A stretch of DNA of 64,000 bases, from assembly GCA_903911925.1 (NCBI GenBank), contig CAIWFH010000067.1, forward strand, positions 31,588 through 95,587, written 5' to 3'. A program made the translations under genes and the position numbers. This DNA comes from an uncultured Acidobacteriaceae bacterium. GTDB taxonomy: Bacteria; Acidobacteriota; Terriglobia; Terriglobales; Acidobacteriaceae. Shown here one piece after another: positions 61,291-64,000 of the stretch. Positions within the stretch are counted from its first letter, which is position 1. Each line of letters begins with the position of its first letter. The notes beneath the pieces were generated by a model that ran no database searches, had not been told where the DNA came from, and saw only the letters and a program-made list of their open reading frames with translations.

Positions 61291-63270
61291 ATGATCCGTT
61301 TCCTGCAAAGAGACAACCGCTTTACCAAGGCACTGTTCGTCGTCATCATCGGCGGCGCTTCCGTATCCATGTGCATCTACCTGATCCCCGGCCTCACCGG
61401 CATGGGCACCACATCGGCTGACACGTTTGCGGTGGTCTATCCCCACTGGTATAACCGCCTGTTTTCTTCGGGCGTGACCATTTCCCAGCAAAAGGTCAGC
61501 CAGATGGCCCGTCAGCAGGTGCAGCAGCGCAACCCGCAATATGCTGACAACGCCATGATCGTCTCCATCTTCGAGCGGCAGGCCGGCCAGCAGATGGTGC
61601 AGCAGGAGATTCTGCTCGCTGAAGCTGACAAACTCGGCATCCAGGCCACCAAGGAAGATGTCATAAAGTACCTGCAATCCGGCCCCACCGGCCAGGTCCT
61701 CTTTCCCGACGGCAAGTTCATCGGACAGGACCAGTACGCCGCCCTCATCTCCAACCGCCTCAACATCTCGGTCACCGAGTTTGAGAGCGAAATACAGCGC
61801 GACATCGCCATCAAGCGGCTCCAGGCCCTGATCACGGCCGGCGTGACCGTGGGCGACCAGGAAGTCCGCGAGACCTATCGCAAGCAGAACATCAAGATCA
61901 AGTTTGACTACGCCGTCATCTCCGTAGACGACGTGCGCAAGACCATCAATCCCACCGATGGCGACCTCGAGGCATTCTTCAGAGCCAGCGCCGCCCGCTA
62001 CGCAACCGCCGCCCCTGAAGAGCGCAAGATCACCTACCTGGCCTTCACCCACAACGATCTGCCCGGCGGCCTGCCGCAGCCCAGCCAGCAGGAGATCAAG
62101 GCCTATTACACGGCGCACCAGACCGAGTACGCCACCCCCGAGCAGGCCCGCTCCAAGCACATCCTCATCAAGGTTGACGCCGGCGCCGACCCCAAGGTCG
62201 ATGCCGCGGCCAAGGCCAAGGCCGAGGGATTGCTCAAGCAGATTCTGGCCGGCGGCAACTTCGCTGACCTGGCCAAAAAGAACTCTGACGACCCCGGCAG
62301 CAAGGAAAAGGGCGGCGAACTCGGCTTTGCCCAGCGCGGCACCATGGTTCCCGAGTTTGACAACGCCATCTTCACGCAGAAAATCGGCGACACAAAGATC
62401 GTGAAGAGCCAGTTCGGCTACCACATCGTCCAGGTTGAAGAGCGGCAAGCCGCCCACGCCCAGGACCTCAACGAAGTCCTGCCCACCATCCAGGCCACCC
62501 TCATCCGCCAGAAGGCGGCAGAGAGTGAAGAAGCTTATGCCCACGCCCTCACCTCAGAGGCCATCAAGAACGGCCTTGAGAAGACCGCCGCGGCGCACAA
62601 GCTTCAACTGGCCACCACGCCCCTCATGGGCCGCCAGACCATCATCGGTGTACTGCCTGACAGCCGCCAGATGGTCGCCAAGGCCTTCGAGTCCAAGCAG
62701 GGCGACCCGCCGCAGTTCGCTTCCACCGGCGAAGGCTACGCGGTATTCCAGGTTACCGGCATCGCTCCGGCCCACGCGCCCAGCTTTGCTGACTGGAAGA
62801 GCCACGTTGCCGACGACTACCGCGAGGAGCAACTGCCCAAGCTGCTCAGCCAAAAGACCGCTGAACTGGCTGAGAAGGCCAAGTCAATGAACGATCTGGC
62901 CAAGGCCGCCAAGGCCGTGGGCGCTGCCTTCAAAACCAGCGACCTGGTGGGTCAAAGCGGCCAGGTTCCCGATTTCGGCCAGGTAGGCCAGGTGGCCCCG
63001 CAACTATTTGACATGGCTCCCGGCGCCATCAGCGGGCCCATCAACGCGCAGCGTACCGGCGTAGTGGCCAAGCTGCTCGACAAGCAGGAACCAACCGCGG
63101 AAGAGATCGCCAGGAACTTCGACCAGCAGCGCGACCAGATTCTCGATCAGCGCCGCTCTGAAGCCTTCAACGTCTTCCTCAGCAACATCATGAGCGACTA
63201 CAAGAAGAACAAGCGCATCCGCATGAACGCCAAAGCCCAGGGCCAGGGCCCAGAAATTCCCGGCGAGTAG
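61291..63270 (+). CDS. ppiD: Membrane-anchored periplasmic peptidyl-prolyl isomerase (PpiD/SurA-like)
   Basis: 659 residues. One N-terminal membrane helix (~14-34, ALFVVIIGGASVSMCIYLI) leaves the rest in the periplasm. A SurA-N-like helical chaperone region (QQMVQQEILLAEADKLGIQA) precedes a parvulin domain (ARSKHILIKVD, AKKNSDDPGSKEKGGELG, FGYHIVQVEERQ) at ~290-395. The C-terminal part is a second helical, parvulin-like segment. PpiD-type proteins help outer-membrane and secreted proteins leave the Sec channel and fold, consistent with the envelope genes nearby. A terminator follows. Confidence 0.85.
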   Translation: MIRFLQRDNRFTKALFVVIIGGASVSMCIYLIPGLTGMGTTSADTFAVVYPHWYNRLFSSGVTISQQKVSQMARQQVQQRNPQYADNAMIVSIFERQAGQQMVQQEILLAEADKLGIQATKEDVIKYLQSGPTGQVLFPDGKFIGQDQYAALISNRLNISVTEFESEIQRDIAIKRLQALITAGVTVGDQEVRETYRKQNIKIKFDYAVISVDDVRKTINPTDGDLEAFFRASAARYATAAPEERKITYLAFTHNDLPGGLPQPSQQEIKAYYTAHQTEYATPEQARSKHILIKVDAGADPKVDAAAKAKAEGLLKQILAGGNFADLAKKNSDDPGSKEKGGELGFAQRGTMVPEFDNAIFTQKIGDTKIVKSQFGYHIVQVEERQAAHAQDLNEVLPTIQATLIRQKAAESEEAYAHALTSEAIKNGLEKTAAAHKLQLATTPLMGRQTIIGVLPDSRQMVAKAFESKQGDPPQFASTGEGYAVFQVTGIAPAHAPSFADWKSHVADDYREEQLPKLLSQKTAELAEKAKSMNDLAKAAKAVGAAFKTSDLVGQSGQVPDFGQVGQVAPQLFDMAPGAISGPINAQRTGVVAKLLDKQEPTAEEIARNFDQQRDQILDQRRSEAFNVFLSNIMSDYKKNKRIRMNAKAQGQGPEIPGE

Positions 63271-63302
63271 CCCAGCCGCGCAGCGCAGTAAGCTGAAACA
63301 GA

Positions 63303-63337
63303 GAGCCCGCATCCCTAAAAGATGCGGGCTCTTTTTT
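63303..63337 (+). terminator. Rho-independent terminator of ppiD
   Basis: GAGCCCGCATC and GATGCGGGCTC form an 11-bp perfect stem around CCTAAAA and are followed by six T. It lies 30 bases past the stop. Confidence 0.9.
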
Positions 63338-63352
63338 CGTCAAGCCCAGACA

Positions 63353-63680
63353 GCCGGGTGCCCCCAGTCTCGATTTTGAGACCGGGGAGACCACAACCCC
63401 GAATCCGCCTTTTTTTCCCTAACCACTGAGCCGGGTGCCCCCTGTCCCGATTCTGGGACATGGGAAACCACGAACGTCAACCAGCCCTTCTGACCCCGCC
63501 AATAAGGTCGGGTGCCCTATCCTTGGCGCGTCTTTGTTTTTGCGCCAAGGGTGGGACAGAACAAACCCCAACCGGCCGTTTCTTCCCCAGGCACTAGGCG
63601 ACGGGTGTCCCATCCTCGTCACGTTCTTGTTTTTGTGACAAGGGTGGGGCAGCACGAACCCCATGCAAGCCATTCTTCCT
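63353..63680 (+). repeat. Tandem array of four GGGTGCCC hairpin units
   Basis: Units start near 63353, 63430, 63507 and 63599 (period ~77-92 bases). Each has GGGTGCCC (GGGTGTCC in unit 4), a stem-loop with a unit-specific stem (GTCTC/GAGAC; TGTCCC/GGGACA; TTGGCGC/GCGCCAA; GTCAC/GTGAC), a G-rich 3' arm and a trailing CAC(G)AAC block. The stems differ but always pair. No gene is supported here, although translated frames exist on both strands. Confidence 0.75.
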
Positions 63681-64000
63681 GCAACCATCACATTCTCAAT
63701 CACTTCAATTTGCCGATAAATCCCAACAATTGGTGCACACTGCAAAAGTGAGGTGATGGGATCGAAAGGGGGAATGGTATCTCTCGAAGCCATCGAAAGA
63801 GACGTTTTCACCATCATCGGTGCATTCTTGTGAATCGGTGGCACCTAACCCCTTTGTCATGAAGATTCTGCGGCGAACTCCAATAGAATCAGGTTCTTGG
63901 AGGGGGAGCCATGCGGCATCCCATTGAAAAAAAAGGATTTTCCGCCCAGAATATTAGGGGAGGGGGGAGGGGCAAGGCCTAAGGTTCAATGCACGAATCA
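63681..64000. other. Gene-free 3' end of the window
   Basis: No convincing gene. An ATG at 63911 follows GGAGGGGGAG and opens a 23-codon frame to 63982; this may be chance. The sequence around 63953-63970 is a G-rich run. Confidence 0.4.

Noticed and set aside
61159..62544. 461-codon frame antisense to ppiD
   Set aside because: Leu/Gly/Val-rich mirror of a strong parvulin gene; no ribosome site and no motif.
63353..63680. CRISPR array
   Set aside because: Only four degenerate units, no constant-length spacers between identical repeats, and no cas genes; conservation sits in arms flanking variable stems instead.
63419..63844. Minus-strand 141-codon protein
   Set aside because: It is a translation of the hairpin array; repeated PCHKNK/PWRKNK words come from the repeated DNA.
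63911..63982. 23-codon gene with a strong ribosome-like site
   Set aside because: The purine-rich site is part of a G-rich tract and the peptide has no recognisable feature; chance is likely.
1..64000. tRNA, rRNA, prophage, transposase or biosynthetic cluster
   Set aside because: I scanned gaps for cloverleaf arms and CCA ends and the genes for integrase, transposase, polyketide or peptide synthetase motifs and saw none.

Overview
The window looks like a chromosomal segment of a GC-rich, free-living diderm of the Acidobacteriota, most likely class Terriglobia (Acidobacteriaceae-like). This is an inference from gene types, not a database match. Pointers are a large Oar-like TonB-dependent receptor with an LPLNGRD plug motif, tandem beta-propeller lipoproteins, MqnE of the futalosine menaquinone route, a GH92 mannosidase with a Tat signal, an M13 peptidase, a PadR/permease pair, and many dispersed palindromic repeats in gene-free gaps. 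I see no phage, plasmid, insertion sequence, CRISPR array, rRNA or tRNA.

Layout. 0-5 kb: the 3' end of one OmpA-like gene, a complete paralogue, and a secreted ten-Asp-box protein. 5-16 kb: mqnE, a DUF1697 protein, an amidohydrolase/BamE-like pair, a glutaryl-CoA-type dehydrogenase, the TonB receptor and mlaE-mlaF. 16-24 kb: otsB, the GH92 enzyme and a two-component pair (PDZ/GAF/PAS histidine kinase and NtrC-type regulator). 24-26 kb: an ECF sigma / membrane anti-sigma-like / Spy-like operon. 26-30 kb: a solitary flagellin gene with a sigma-28 promoter but a one-base frameshift, then a dienelactone-hydrolase pair. 30-34 kb: the translation block rplM-rpsI-rpsB-tsf-pyrH. 34-43 kb: an acyltransferase, three tandem propeller lipoproteins, an M13 peptidase and a second amidohydrolase. 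43-50 kb: a six-PAS GGDEF-EAL protein, guaA and small genes. 50-56 kb: a POTRA protein, the UDP-xylose pair uxs-ugd and a PadR/permease pair. 56-64 kb: manA, an HD protein and pgi, then a BON protein, PpiD and a hairpin array.

How the genes fit together. A cell-envelope theme runs through the window: outer-membrane proteins, POTRA and BON proteins, PpiD, MlaEF, lipoproteins, and nucleotide-sugar synthesis (manA, pgi, ugd, uxs). Regulators of envelope or surface state are interleaved: the ECF operon, the two-component pair, the c-di-GMP protein and PadR.

The most unusual signals are non-coding. One is a four-unit tandem array of hairpins at 63.35-63.68 kb whose stems differ in sequence but keep pairing, with a related inverted copy at 19.08 kb. 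The other is a family of three two-hairpin elements (27.85, 43.37 and 55.97 kb) with TTCA loops, constant spacing and compensatory stem changes. Several proteins depart from family consensus at key residues: GAFTSA in the NtrC-type regulator, Ser for the Walker B Glu in MlaF, and no visible Asp of the triad in the dienelactone hydrolase.
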